A stretch of DNA of 64,000 nucleotides from an uncultured Bacteroidota bacterium (lineage in GTDB: Bacteria; Bacteroidota; Bacteroidia; B-17B0; Aurantibacillaceae), in assembly GCA_903834765.1 (NCBI GenBank), contig CAILKE010000002.1, positions 1 through 64,000 on the forward strand, given 5' to 3'. This document shows positions 9,172-18,367 of the stretch, piece after piece (position 1 is the first letter of the stretch; every line of letters starts with the position of its first letter). The position numbers were made by a program, and so were the translations under genes. Under the pieces are notes generated by a model. That model did not search any database. It saw only the letters and a list, made by a program, of their open reading frames with translations, and was not told where the DNA came from.

Positions 9172-9498
9172 ATGACAGATATCAATATCCACGTTCAAAA
9201 TAACGATCAAACGATTACAACACTTCAAGCACCAACCGATATAGGTTTGAGCTTAATGGAATTTTTAAAAGGAAATGATTATGATATTTTAGCAACTTGT
9301 GGCGGCATGGCATTATGTGCTACTTGTCATGTTAGTATAATAAAAGGGTTTGAGAAACTACACGAAATTTCGGATGACGAATATGCGATGTTAGATACGT
9401 TGCCTAATATTACCGACACATCTCGTTTGGGTTGCCAATTAAAGCTTGCCGACAATATGAATGATATTTTGGTTCAGATTATGGGTGACGGACATTAA
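9172..9498 (+). CDS. [2Fe-2S] ferredoxin, adrenodoxin type
   Basis: This 108-residue protein has the cluster-binding cysteines in CGGMALCATC (two bases of the Cx5Cx2C pattern plus flanking) and a distal cysteine in RLGCQL, as in adrenodoxin/ISC-type ferredoxins. It would carry single electrons in the cytosol, to Fe-S assembly or a monooxygenase; the partner cannot be told from context. I chose the ATG at 9172 (MTDINIHV), because the in-frame extension from 9130 is hydrophobic, unlike the family, and overlaps a possible promoter. It is divergent from the thiolase gene and ends at a strong hairpin. Confidence 0.9.
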   Translation: MTDINIHVQNNDQTITTLQAPTDIGLSLMEFLKGNDYDILATCGGMALCATCHVSIIKGFEKLHEISDDEYAMLDTLPNITDTSRLGCQLKLADNMNDILVQIMGDGH

Positions 9499-9510
9499 CG
9501 ATAATTGTTA

Positions 9511-9543
9511 ATTGTTATTCTGAACTAGTTTCAGAATAACAAT
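9511..9543. terminator. Hairpin terminator between convergent genes
   Basis: A 14-bp perfect stem (9511-9524 with 9530-9543) with a CTAGT loop lies between the ferredoxin gene and the convergent pssA gene. The T-tract on either side is poor, so efficiency is uncertain. Confidence 0.6.
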
Positions 9544-9599
9544 ATTGAAAAACTAATTACTCTGTAAATGTTGAATTACGCAAAAGCGAGATAGCATTA

Positions 9600-10310
9600 C
9601 TAACTAACTTTTCGTTTAGCTAAATAATTAGTCAATAAACTTAGTAATACGTACATTATAATTATTAACGGAATGCCTAAAAACTGAAGTGTGATAAGCA
9701 TTAACAGACTAAGTCCTAAAAAAACAAAACGTATTTCATTCCCATTCCACTTAAAATGCTTGAATTTTAGCGCAAAAATGGGAATTTCAGAAACAAGTAA
9801 TAAAATTAATCCAACAGATAAAACACATAATACATAAGGATTAAGTAACGTTTCTAAATTTGGATATTGTTTAAAAATTAATGGAATAGAGCATATTACC
9901 ATTGAATTTGCTGGAGTATTTAAGCCTATAAACGATTCGGTTTGACGTGTATCATTATTAAATTTGGCTAATCGTAATGCGGAAAAAATTGGAATTAAAA
10001 ATGCAATGTATGATATGGTAATGGGTAGTGTATAATTAACAATGCTTAGTTGTATTAATTTAAACATAACTAATCCTGGTACTACTCCAAACGTAACCAT
10101 GTCCGCTAAACTATCTAAATCCTTGCCAATAGGAGAACTTACTTTAAGCATACGGGCAGCAAAACCATCAAAAAAATCGAATACCGCTGCTAAACCTACT
10201 AAATAAGCTGCATATACTAAGTTGCCTCCAAAAATTTGTACAATAGCTAAACAACCACATAATAAATTACAACAGGTTATGGCATTTGGAATATGTTTTT
10301 TGATATTCAT
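9600..10310 (-). CDS. pssA: CDP-diacylglycerol-serine O-phosphatidyltransferase
   Basis: This 236-residue polytopic enzyme has the CDP-alcohol phosphatidyltransferase motif D-G-x2-A-R-x8-G-x3-D-x3-D, seen as FDGFAARMLKVSSPIGKDLDSLAD near residues 47-70. About seven to eight membrane segments follow. It makes phosphatidylserine from CDP-diacylglycerol and serine, the precursor of phosphatidylethanolamine. The very N-terminal IPNAITCCNLLCGC matches the Bacteroidota/Bacillus PssA group. It is divergent from the membrane protein gene that follows, across about 30 bases. Confidence 0.93.
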   Translation of the reverse strand: MNIKKHIPNAITCCNLLCGCLAIVQIFGGNLVYAAYLVGLAAVFDFFDGFAARMLKVSSPIGKDLDSLADMVTFGVVPGLVMFKLIQLSIVNYTLPITISYIAFLIPIFSALRLAKFNNDTRQTESFIGLNTPANSMVICSIPLIFKQYPNLETLLNPYVLCVLSVGLILLLVSEIPIFALKFKHFKWNGNEIRFVFLGLSLLMLITLQFLGIPLIIIMYVLLSLLTNYLAKRKVS

Positions 10311-10341
10311 TTAGTTTGTAAATATATATAAATTAAATCGT

Positions 10342-11529
10342 TTGTATATTTACAATCATAGTACTCCTTTTATTTTAAAACCATTTTGTTTGATTAAGCA
10401 AAAAAATAAATCTAATGCTTCATTATTTTGGATACTCTTAATAGTATTCCACCTTGTCGTTTTGTATTTAATTCATCACCGATTCGGATTTAATTACTCC
10501 AATGAAGGTGCTAAATACATTGATCAAGCCAAAAACCTAATAAATGGTAACGGTTTAATGACAATAAAATACAGTTCTTTTTACACGTTTTATGTGTTGT
10601 ATTTGTCTGTTTTTATTTATTTCAAATTACCATTAGTTCTTATTATTATTTGCACCTATGCAATAAGTATTTACGCTTATTATTGTTTTTATAAATTATT
10701 AAAGCATAGTATTAATTCTACTGTAGCCAAAATTTGGCTGACCTGTATGCTATTAAGTCCGTTGATATTATATTGGCAGTTTAATTTATTTTCTGAATCC
10801 TTTTTTATAGCGCTATCTCTTATCTATTTATCTGTTTTTTTATCATCTTCACCATCACCATTTAGTGTTTTGAAGATAGGTTTATTGTCAATAGCATTGA
10901 TCCTTTCAAGACCTAACGGTATTTTTATAGTATTGGTAACAGCATTACTTTATATCTATCAACATAAACTATTATCTAAAAAAACATTAATTTTTGGAAG
11001 TTTATTTATTGGCATTATTTTAATGATTGTCATTGTATTTTTTATGCCCTTGCCTTATGAAGATTTTAGTTTTCAAATAGCTAGTGGTGCTATTTACTGT
11101 GGATTTCCAACGCTGCCACCTACCTCATTACCTGAGGCTAATTATACTCTATGGAATTGCTATGCTAATATTTATAATTCTCATGGACTTTCTGAGTTAA
11201 TTCAATTATTTATAAAAAAGGGATTATCCTTTTTTGTTACCAGTCGCCCTTATTATTCCATGTTCCACAATGTGTTTAATAGAGCGCATGATATCTTTTA
11301 TATATTAGGCATCATAGGTCTTTACCACGCGTATAAATATAAAAAAAGGGAGTTATCTATTTTAATGGCATTTTTTTCAATAGTAATTCTTAATGCTATG
11401 ATGGTGAGTTTAATTTATAATGAGTGGAGTGAAAGGCATACTGTGCAGGTATTTCCTTATATTTTTATTGTAGGTGCTTACATCATGAGTTTATTTTTTA
11501 AAAAAATTAAACTAAACAAAATTGTTTAA
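10342..11529 (+). CDS. Polytopic membrane protein, possibly GT-C type glycosyltransferase
   Basis: About 395 residues with roughly ten hydrophobic segments. The first external loop reads NYSNEGAKYIDQAKNL, resembling the acidic loop-1 motif of GT-C glycosyltransferases of the ArnT/PMT kind, followed by an amphipathic stretch and further helices with SRPNG. GT-C enzymes move sugars from lipid-phosphate donors on the periplasmic side. The assignment is inferential. The start is uncertain: the frame opens with TTG at 10342, with a second TTG at 10390, and there is no ATG before the first membrane segment. A TATATTTA element overlaps the first candidate and favours the later one. Confidence 0.5.
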   Translation: MYIYNHSTPFILKPFCLIKQKNKSNASLFWILLIVFHLVVLYLIHHRFGFNYSNEGAKYIDQAKNLINGNGLMTIKYSSFYTFYVLYLSVFIYFKLPLVLIIICTYAISIYAYYCFYKLLKHSINSTVAKIWLTCMLLSPLILYWQFNLFSESFFIALSLIYLSVFLSSSPSPFSVLKIGLLSIALILSRPNGIFIVLVTALLYIYQHKLLSKKTLIFGSLFIGIILMIVIVFFMPLPYEDFSFQIASGAIYCGFPTLPPTSLPEANYTLWNCYANIYNSHGLSELIQLFIKKGLSFFVTSRPYYSMFHNVFNRAHDIFYILGIIGLYHAYKYKKRELSILMAFFSIVILNAMMVSLIYNEWSERHTVQVFPYIFIVGAYIMSLFFKKIKLNKIV

Positions 11530-11642
11530 ATCAATCACTGATTTTAAGGATTATTATCCAAATTACAGGCAATATTTCTTGTATTTTGTCGTTATAATCA
11601 TTCTTGACTATTATTCAAAAAATACCTATTTTTAAAAAGATT

Positions 11643-12722
11643 ATGAAGAATTTTTTAGTACTACTATTTATTATATCAACTTCTTTTGTATTTGGGCAAG
11701 TAGCCAAGTATAGTAACGAATTTTTAAGTGTGGGTGTTGGTGCGCGAGCTTTATCTATGGCCAATGCCAATGTGGCTTCGGTAAATGATGTGACGGCAGG
11801 TTATTGGAATCCTGCAGGCCTATTATTACAAAAGAGTAATGTTCAAGTAGGGCTAATGCATGCCGAATATTTTGCAGGCATTGCTAAGTATGATTTTGTG
11901 GGTGTTTCTAAGAGAATCGATAGTAATAGTGTAGCAGGTATTTCTTTTATCAGATTTGGTGTAGATAATATCCCAAACACTACAGAGCTTATTGATGCAA
12001 ATGGTAATGTTGATTACTCTCGAATTAAATCGTTCAATGCCGTTGATGTAGCTGTTTTATTGTCTTACGCGCGAAGTATGCCAAAATTAAAAGGAATTAA
12101 AATTGGGGCTAATGCTAAAATCATACGACGCAAGTTAGGAGAATTTGGCGGAGCTTGGGGCTTTGGCCTAGACATTGGCGCTATGTATGATTACAAAAAA
12201 TGGCGATTTGCATTAATGGCACGTGATATAACAGGAACCTTTAATGCATGGAGTTATAATTTAACGGATGATTTGAAACAAGTATTCGCCACTACAGGAA
12301 ATGATATTCCAAGTAACTCTGTTGAAGTCACTGTCCCTCGTTTAATATTGGGTGTTACTCGCACTTATTATGTGTGGAAAGATAAAATATCTATTAGTGG
12401 AGAATTAAATTTGATAAATACCTTTGATGGAAAACGTAATACGGTTGTTAAAACTAATGGCTGGAGTATGGAGCCAGCTTTTGGGGCTGAAGTTGGATAT
12501 AAGAAATTTATTTTCTTAAGAGGTGGGCTTGGAAATATACAAAAGGCAAAGGATGTAACAGGTACTGATATTACTACTGTTCAACCTAATATTGGTGTAG
12601 GCATTAAATATAAAATTTTTGGATTAGATTATGCTATGACTAATATTGGAAATGTATCAACGTCTTTGTACTCTCATATTTTTACTGTAAAGATTGACTT
12701 GAATAAAAAAACATTAAAATAG
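11643..12722 (+). CDS. PorV/PorQ family outer membrane protein, PorV2-like
   Basis: A signal peptide (MKNFLVLLFIISTSFVFGQ) is followed by a beta-barrel of FadL/PorV type with the diagnostic start YSNEFLSVGVGARALSMANA and YWNPAGL. PorV binds T9SS cargo sorting domains and ferries them to the PorU sortase at the outer membrane. The gene abuts the next one (TAG then ATG with no gap), which encodes a PorU-like C25 peptidase. The pair matches what is annotated in Bacteroidota as PorV2/PorU2. I chose the ATG at 11643, since the frame before it opens only with a TTG and would bury the signal peptide. The canonical porU-porV pair lies 23 kb away. Confidence 0.85.
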   Translation: MKNFLVLLFIISTSFVFGQVAKYSNEFLSVGVGARALSMANANVASVNDVTAGYWNPAGLLLQKSNVQVGLMHAEYFAGIAKYDFVGVSKRIDSNSVAGISFIRFGVDNIPNTTELIDANGNVDYSRIKSFNAVDVAVLLSYARSMPKLKGIKIGANAKIIRRKLGEFGGAWGFGLDIGAMYDYKKWRFALMARDITGTFNAWSYNLTDDLKQVFATTGNDIPSNSVEVTVPRLILGVTRTYYVWKDKISISGELNLINTFDGKRNTVVKTNGWSMEPAFGAEVGYKKFIFLRGGLGNIQKAKDVTGTDITTVQPNIGVGIKYKIFGLDYAMTNIGNVSTSLYSHIFTVKIDLNKKTLK

Positions 12723-15700
12723 ATGGTAAAACGTTTATTCCTATTGGTTTTTATAATATGTTCTGGAGCACACTTAAGCGCTCAGATATATGGAAACGAA
12801 TGGATAAACTATACACAACCGCATTACCGAATTGCTATTCCAAAAACAGGTTTGTATCGCATAGATTCGGTAGCCTTATCTAATGCGGGTATTCCTATAT
12901 CAACCATTAATCCTAAGAATATTCAATTATTTAGCAAAGGACAAGAGCTTTATATAAATATTTTTGGTGAAAGCGACGGAGTTTTTAACACCTCCGATTA
13001 TATTGAATTTTATGCAGAAAAAAATGATGGACGCTTTGATTCATTAGCTTATAATACAACTCAGAGACTTCCGAATCCTTATGTCGCGTTATTTAATGAT
13101 ACAAATTATGTTTATTTTACTTGGAATAATTCTCTAACAAATATGAGAATGAGTTTACAAACGGATGTAAATTTTACCGGCTACACTCCAACTAATTACA
13201 TTTACAATGAAAAAATTTATAGTGGAACAGGGAATTATTCATACGGAAAAAAAACAATAATTAGTCCGGCATATATATACGACCCGCGTTATATAGAATG
13301 TGAAGGTTACGGAACAATTATAGCTCAGGGCAACTCTGTACAAACTGCTTTTGGAAACCTAAATGTATTTCCTTCTTCCAGTTTACCAGCTACAATTAAG
13401 GTTCATGCTTCGGGAGATTCTGAAAATTATCCGACGGTAACTTATGATCATCAATTAAAGCTCGAATATTTCGATAACACCAGTAGTTTATCAACTTTGA
13501 CGGATACAACTTTTTATAGCTATCAACAAGTTTACATCGAAAAACAAATACCGTCTAATTTGTTGCAAAATAATTCTCTTGTCAAAGTATCAAGTATTAA
13601 TAATCCATTTTTCAGTGGCTTTACAAATTCAACAAATGTTCATTATATTTCTTTGAAATACCCTCAAAACCCTGATTTATCAAATCAAACCGAGCAATTG
13701 TTTTTTGTAGATGACAATAGTTCGGCAGGAAAAACATTTTTAGATATACAAAATGTTAATGTCTCTTCAGGTTCTGTTATTTTATATGATTTAAGTTCTC
13801 ATAATTATTTTTCGACAGTCATAAGCGGAAGTCATGTAAAAGCGTTAATTCCCAATTTTGGTTCACAAAAAAAATGCTTCATCACTAATAGTAATAATAT
13901 TACCAATGTGAGTAAATTAGTTCCTGTTAATCAAACTGGTTTTTTTGTTGATTATTCGAGCGCTATCACAGATTCTGCTTTTTTAATCATATCTCACAAA
14001 GGATTACAATCGTCGGCTAATGCCTATAAAACATATCGCCAAAGTATAGGGGGTGGAAGTAATCAAGTTATATTGTCTTTTGTGGATGAACTCTATGATC
14101 AGTTTGCTTATGGCAATCAAAAAAATCCATTGGCACTAAAAAACTTTTGTAAATTTTTAAGTGATAATTTACCTAAACCACCAAAGTATTTATTGTTAAT
14201 TGGAAAATCAATCAAAAATGATTTAGCAAAATCAAGCCTAGCTTATTGGAATATGAATGATCTTCCAACAATGGGAGTTCCATCATCAGATAATTTAATT
14301 ACTACAGGCATTCATGGAGCTAATTCTATAACACCATTTATTCCAGTTGGAAGATTATCTGCAATGAATGATCAACAAGTATTTTGGTATTTAGATAAAG
14401 TCATGCAGCACGAAGATTCTCTAAACAATATATTTAATGAAAAAGGCGATTGGCATAAACGAGTATTGCACTTTGCTGGTGGGGCAGACCTTTCGCAGGA
14501 ACAGCAATTTGAGACTTATTTGAATAGCTTCGCAAGCACAATTAAAGATACGCTTTTTGGAGCGCGTGTATTTACGTTTACAAAAAATAGTTCTGCTCCA
14601 GTTCAAATTACAGTAAGTGATTCTGTAAAGGATTTAATTAATTATGGCGCATCAATTATTACTTTTTTTGGTCATGCTTCACTTACTGGATTCGACCAAG
14701 CTATTGATGATCCTAATGCATATAATAATGAAGGTAAATATCCTTTGTTTATTTCCAATTCTTGTTATTCGGGAGATATACATGAGCCAGGTAATACAAG
14801 TACTAGCGAAAATTTTGCATTAATTGATAAGAAAGGCAGTATCGGTTTTCTAGCATCTTCTTCTACGGGGCTTACTAATACACTATTTTCTTTCTCTGAT
14901 GAATTATATAGAACATTGTCATATAAGAAATACTATAATGGCATAGGTGATGCTGTTAAAAGTACTTGTAGTACATTTCTATTAAATGATGTATTAGGAG
15001 ATATTACTTGTTTAGAAATGACATTGGAAGGAGACCCGTCAGTTAAATTAAATGCATTTTCAAAACCTGATTACGAAATTAAAAACACAAGTGTTTCTTT
15101 TAATACGGCTACTTATGTTGATTCTATTGGTATTAATATTAAAATTAAAAATTTAGGAAAAGCTATTCGTGATACATTTATTGTTCGAGTAGAACGCTAC
15201 TTCCCTTCAGGTGATTCTGTTTCTTTTAATAAAAAAATCAAAGCACCTTTCAATTGCGATACACTTAGTTTTTTTATTGCAAAAGATGTTGTAAATGGCA
15301 TAGGATTAAATCATTTCAAAGTAAATGTTGATGCCTTTAATGAAATATCAGAATTAGTTGAAAACAATAATTCCACGATAGGTAGTGTTGATTTATTTAT
15401 TTCAGGAGGAGATGTTGTTCCTGTTTATCCATATAAATATGCTATTATTCCAAATACACCAACCATTACGTTAAAAGCATCAACTTCAGATCTATTTTAT
15501 ATTAGCTCTAATTACCGGATACAATTAGATACAAATGATGCATTTTTAAATCCTATAAACTCTACAAATGTTACCAGCATTGGAGGTGTAGTGGAGTGGA
15601 CAGTAAATTTACCTTTGCCAGATAGCACCGTTTATTTTTGGCGAATTACGCGCGATTCAACAATGATCACAGATCATTTGAATTGGAGAGAAAGCTCGTT

Positions 15701-17756
15701 TCAGGTGATTGGAACTAAAACAGGTTGGGCGCAGGCACATTTTCATCAATTTAAAAATGATAATTATCAATTTGTAAAATATAAAAAATCAATTAGGAAA
15801 TTTGTATTTGAAAATGATATTAAGTCTTTAGAATGTAATGATGGTAATACAGGCTATATAACCTTTGATCATATCAATTATCAAATCAATAACTCTCTAG
15901 TTGATTACTGGACCTGTTCACCAGGTGGTGGTTGGTCATTTGCGGTATTTGATTCAATTACTGCAATTCCTTGGGTAACAAGTTCTCCTAGTTATACTGT
16001 TCCGGGTAATTTTAATAATTGTGTATGTTATAACAGGCCATTAGTATCAGTATCATTCGGTGCATCTAATTACTGTAATTTCTCAGGCTATAATTGGCAA
16101 GCAGCCATGGAAACTTTTTTGAATAACATACCCGCTAATAATAAAGTATTAGCATGGTCAATTAATCAATTTCAAAATAATACTTACAGTAACTCGTTGT
16201 TACAGCAATTTGAAAGTTTTGGTTCTTCAAACATTCGTACGATACAGGATACATTACCCTATATCATTTTTGGCACAAAGGGTGGAGCCATAGGATCAGC
16301 TCACGAGGTTATTGGCGCAACAAAGAATATTGCTATAAAATTACAAGATACTTTAAAAACAAAATGGAGTAATGGTTATTTAGCATCTGAAATTATTGGG
16401 CCATCAACAAAATGGCGAAGTTTGCATTGGAAACAAGTTCCAGTTGAATTACCTAATTATGATAGTATTGTATTAAAAGTAATTGGTATAATGGCTAATG
16501 GAACGCGAACTACATTAGCTACGTTTAATTCTGCAACGACTGATGTATTGGATTTGTATAATTATGTTGATGCTACTATTTATCCAAACATCCAATTAAT
16601 TGCAGAGATGAAGGACCCTGTAAATTTGACGCCCCCTCAATTGAAAAAGTGGCAAGTGATTTATGATGAAGTACCAGAATGTGCCATTAATCCAAAAAAG
16701 GGTTATGTTGTTACTTCCAATGATACTTTGCAGGAAGGAGATAATTTAGTGTTGCGCTTACCTATAGAAAATATTGGTGTGTTACCATTTACGGATAGTT
16801 TGTTAGTTACCTATTGGCTCGAAGATAAAGATAGAATAACTCATCCTTTGCCACAGAAATTGAAATTAGCACCATTTGTGGCATCACAAATAATTATTGA
16901 TACAATTCAATTAAATAGCAATCATTATCCTGGATTAAATTTTATGTGGGTTGATGTTAACCCTCTTTCTCAGCCTAGATATCAGTTAGAGCAGTATCAT
17001 TTTAATAATGTGGCTCGTATCCCATTTATGGTAGTTTCTGATAAAATAAATCCATTGTTAGATGTGACGTTTGATGGAACTCATATTTTAAACGGTGATG
17101 TTATTTCTGCAAAGCCACATGTATTGATTACTTTAAAGGATGAGAATAAATTTTTAGCATTGAATGATACTTCTAATTTCATGGTGTATATAAAATATCC
17201 TAATCAGGTAAGCGAAAAACGCTTGTATTTTAGTAATGGATTAATGTTTACACCGGCTAACTTACCAAGTAACTCATGTAAAATAGAATGGAAACCTGAG
17301 TTTGCTATTGATGGTAAATATGCATTGAGGGTTCAAGCAGCTGATCGATCAAGAAATGCATCTGGGGCAGTCGATTATACCATACAATTCGAGATTATTA
17401 CAAAGCAAACAATTACTGAAGTATTGAATTATCCTAATCCGTTTAGCACGTCAACACGGTTTGTATTTACGTTAACAGGTAGTGAAGTGCCTGATATTTT
17501 CACTATTCAAATTATGACTATTACAGGAAAAGTAGTGAGAGAAATAAACAGAAATGAATTAGGGAATGTTCATATAGGCCGAAATATCAGTGATTATGCC
17601 TGGGACGGGAAAGATGAGTATGGAGATAAATTAGGAAATGGTGTATATCTTTATAGAGTTATCACACGAAGTAATGGGCAGGCTATCGAAAAAAATGCAA
17701 CCGATGCTGATTCTTTTTTTAAGAAAGGTATTGGTAAGATGGTAATTATGCGATAG
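12723..17756 (+). CDS. PorU2-like C25 (gingipain-type) peptidase with FlgD-like C-terminal domain
   Basis: This 1677-residue protein begins with a signal peptide (residues 1-20) and an N-terminal beta domain like PorU (YRIAIPKTGLYRIDS, NIQLFSKG). A C25 caspase-fold peptidase domain follows at about 410-780 with both catalytic residues: H651 in FFGHAS and C681 in FISNSCYSG. After it come CARDB-like beta-sandwich repeats, a long insert and a FlgD-like/sorting-type module at the end (NYPNPFS, AWDGKDEYGDKLGNGVYLYRV). PorU removes T9SS sorting domains and attaches cargo to lipid-linked glycan. This paralogue is predicted to do similar outer-surface processing, but its substrates are unknown. Its stop lies only 3 bases from the convergent rdgB stop. 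Confidence 0.85.
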   Translation: MVKRLFLLVFIICSGAHLSAQIYGNEWINYTQPHYRIAIPKTGLYRIDSVALSNAGIPISTINPKNIQLFSKGQELYINIFGESDGVFNTSDYIEFYAEKNDGRFDSLAYNTTQRLPNPYVALFNDTNYVYFTWNNSLTNMRMSLQTDVNFTGYTPTNYIYNEKIYSGTGNYSYGKKTIISPAYIYDPRYIECEGYGTIIAQGNSVQTAFGNLNVFPSSSLPATIKVHASGDSENYPTVTYDHQLKLEYFDNTSSLSTLTDTTFYSYQQVYIEKQIPSNLLQNNSLVKVSSINNPFFSGFTNSTNVHYISLKYPQNPDLSNQTEQLFFVDDNSSAGKTFLDIQNVNVSSGSVILYDLSSHNYFSTVISGSHVKALIPNFGSQKKCFITNSNNITNVSKLVPVNQTGFFVDYSSAITDSAFLIISHKGLQSSANAYKTYRQSIGGGSNQVILSFVDELYDQFAYGNQKNPLALKNFCKFLSDNLPKPPKYLLLIGKSIKNDLAKSSLAYWNMNDLPTMGVPSSDNLITTGIHGANSITPFIPVGRLSAMNDQQVFWYLDKVMQHEDSLNNIFNEKGDWHKRVLHFAGGADLSQEQQFETYLNSFASTIKDTLFGARVFTFTKNSSAPVQITVSDSVKDLINYGASIITFFGHASLTGFDQAIDDPNAYNNEGKYPLFISNSCYSGDIHEPGNTSTSENFALIDKKGSIGFLASSSTGLTNTLFSFSDELYRTLSYKKYYNGIGDAVKSTCSTFLLNDVLGDITCLEMTLEGDPSVKLNAFSKPDYEIKNTSVSFNTATYVDSIGINIKIKNLGKAIRDTFIVRVERYFPSGDSVSFNKKIKAPFNCDTLSFFIAKDVVNGIGLNHFKVNVDAFNEISELVENNNSTIGSVDLFISGGDVVPVYPYKYAIIPNTPTITLKASTSDLFYISSNYRIQLDTNDAFLNPINSTNVTSIGGVVEWTVNLPLPDSTVYFWRITRDSTMITDHLNWRESSFQVIGTKTGWAQAHFHQFKNDNYQFVKYKKSIRKFVFENDIKSLECNDGNTGYITFDHINYQINNSLVDYWTCSPGGGWSFAVFDSITAIPWVTSSPSYTVPGNFNNCVCYNRPLVSVSFGASNYCNFSGYNWQAAMETFLNNIPANNKVLAWSINQFQNNTYSNSLLQQFESFGSSNIRTIQDTLPYIIFGTKGGAIGSAHEVIGATKNIAIKLQDTLKTKWSNGYLASEIIGPSTKWRSLHWKQVPVELPNYDSIVLKVIGIMANGTRTTLATFNSATTDVLDLYNYVDATIYPNIQLIAEMKDPVNLTPPQLKKWQVIYDEVPECAINPKKGYVVTSNDTLQEGDNLVLRLPIENIGVLPFTDSLLVTYWLEDKDRITHPLPQKLKLAPFVASQIIIDTIQLNSNHYPGLNFMWVDVNPLSQPRYQLEQYHFNNVARIPFMVVSDKINPLLDVTFDGTHILNGDVISAKPHVLITLKDENKFLALNDTSNFMVYIKYPNQVSEKRLYFSNGLMFTPANLPSNSCKIEWKPEFAIDGKYALRVQAADRSRNASGAVDYTIQFEIITKQTITEVLNYPNPFSTSTRFVFTLTGSEVPDIFTIQIMTITGKVVREINRNELGNVHIGRNISDYAWDGKDEYGDKLGNGVYLYRVITRSNGQAIEKNATDADSFFKKGIGKMVIMR

Positions 17757-17759
17757 TTT

Positions 17760-18341
17760 TTAATCTATATTATTTAAAACGCTAATCATCTTTTGTAAAG
17801 CAAGCGCTCTGTGAGAAATTGTTGATTTCTCTTTAAAATCAAGTTCCGCAAAGGTTTTAGCATATCCGTCCGGCACAAAAATAGGATCATAACCAAAACC
17901 ATTGGTGCCTTTTTTAGTAGAAATAATGATTCCATTAATAATGCCTTCGCATAAAAATTCTTTTCCATCGATGATTAATGCCATCACCGTTTTAAAGTGA
18001 GCTTTTCTGTTTTCTATTCCAGATAATTGATGTAACACTTTTTGTAAATTAGCTTCATCATTTTTTGGTTCACCCGCATACCTTGCTGAATATACACCTG
18101 GTGAGCCATTCAAAGCATCTATCAATAGTCCGCTATCATCAGCAAAACAATTCATTTGCGTTTTAGTATAAATTGTTCGAGCTTTTAATAAAGCGTTACC
18201 TTCAATCGTAGATTCAGTTTCTTCGATATCTTCATTAAAATTAATATCTGATAAACTTAGTAATTCAATGGATGGAGGCATTAGGGATTTAACCTCTAAA
18301 ACCTTATTTTTGTTTTGACTAGCGAAGATGAGTTTCATCAT
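17760..18341 (-). CDS. rdgB: RdgB/HAM1 family non-canonical purine NTP pyrophosphatase
   Basis: This cytosolic dimeric enzyme hydrolyses dITP, ITP and XTP to monophosphates, cleaning the nucleotide pool. The 193-residue sequence starts with KLIFASQNKNKVLEV (the SxNxxK nucleotide-binding motif). It also carries FADDSGLLIDALNGSPGVYSARYAG, GFGYDPIF and the C-terminal SHRALA. Length and all motifs are standard. Two adjacent ATG codons (18341, 18338) are possible starts. It is divergent from asnB by 26 bases and convergent with the PorU2-like gene. Confidence 0.95.
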   Translation of the reverse strand: MMKLIFASQNKNKVLEVKSLMPPSIELLSLSDINFNEDIEETESTIEGNALLKARTIYTKTQMNCFADDSGLLIDALNGSPGVYSARYAGEPKNDEANLQKVLHQLSGIENRKAHFKTVMALIIDGKEFLCEGIINGIIISTKKGTNGFGYDPIFVPDGYAKTFAELDFKEKSTISHRALALQKMISVLNNID

Positions 18342-18367
18342 TTTTTTGTTAAAAGTAAGAAAAAATT

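Noticed and set aside
12723-17756. PorU-like giant protein as a secreted gingipain-type virulence protease
   Set aside because: Its N-terminal domain, FlgD-like end and adjacent PorV-type gene fit the PorU sortase group better than secreted gingipains.
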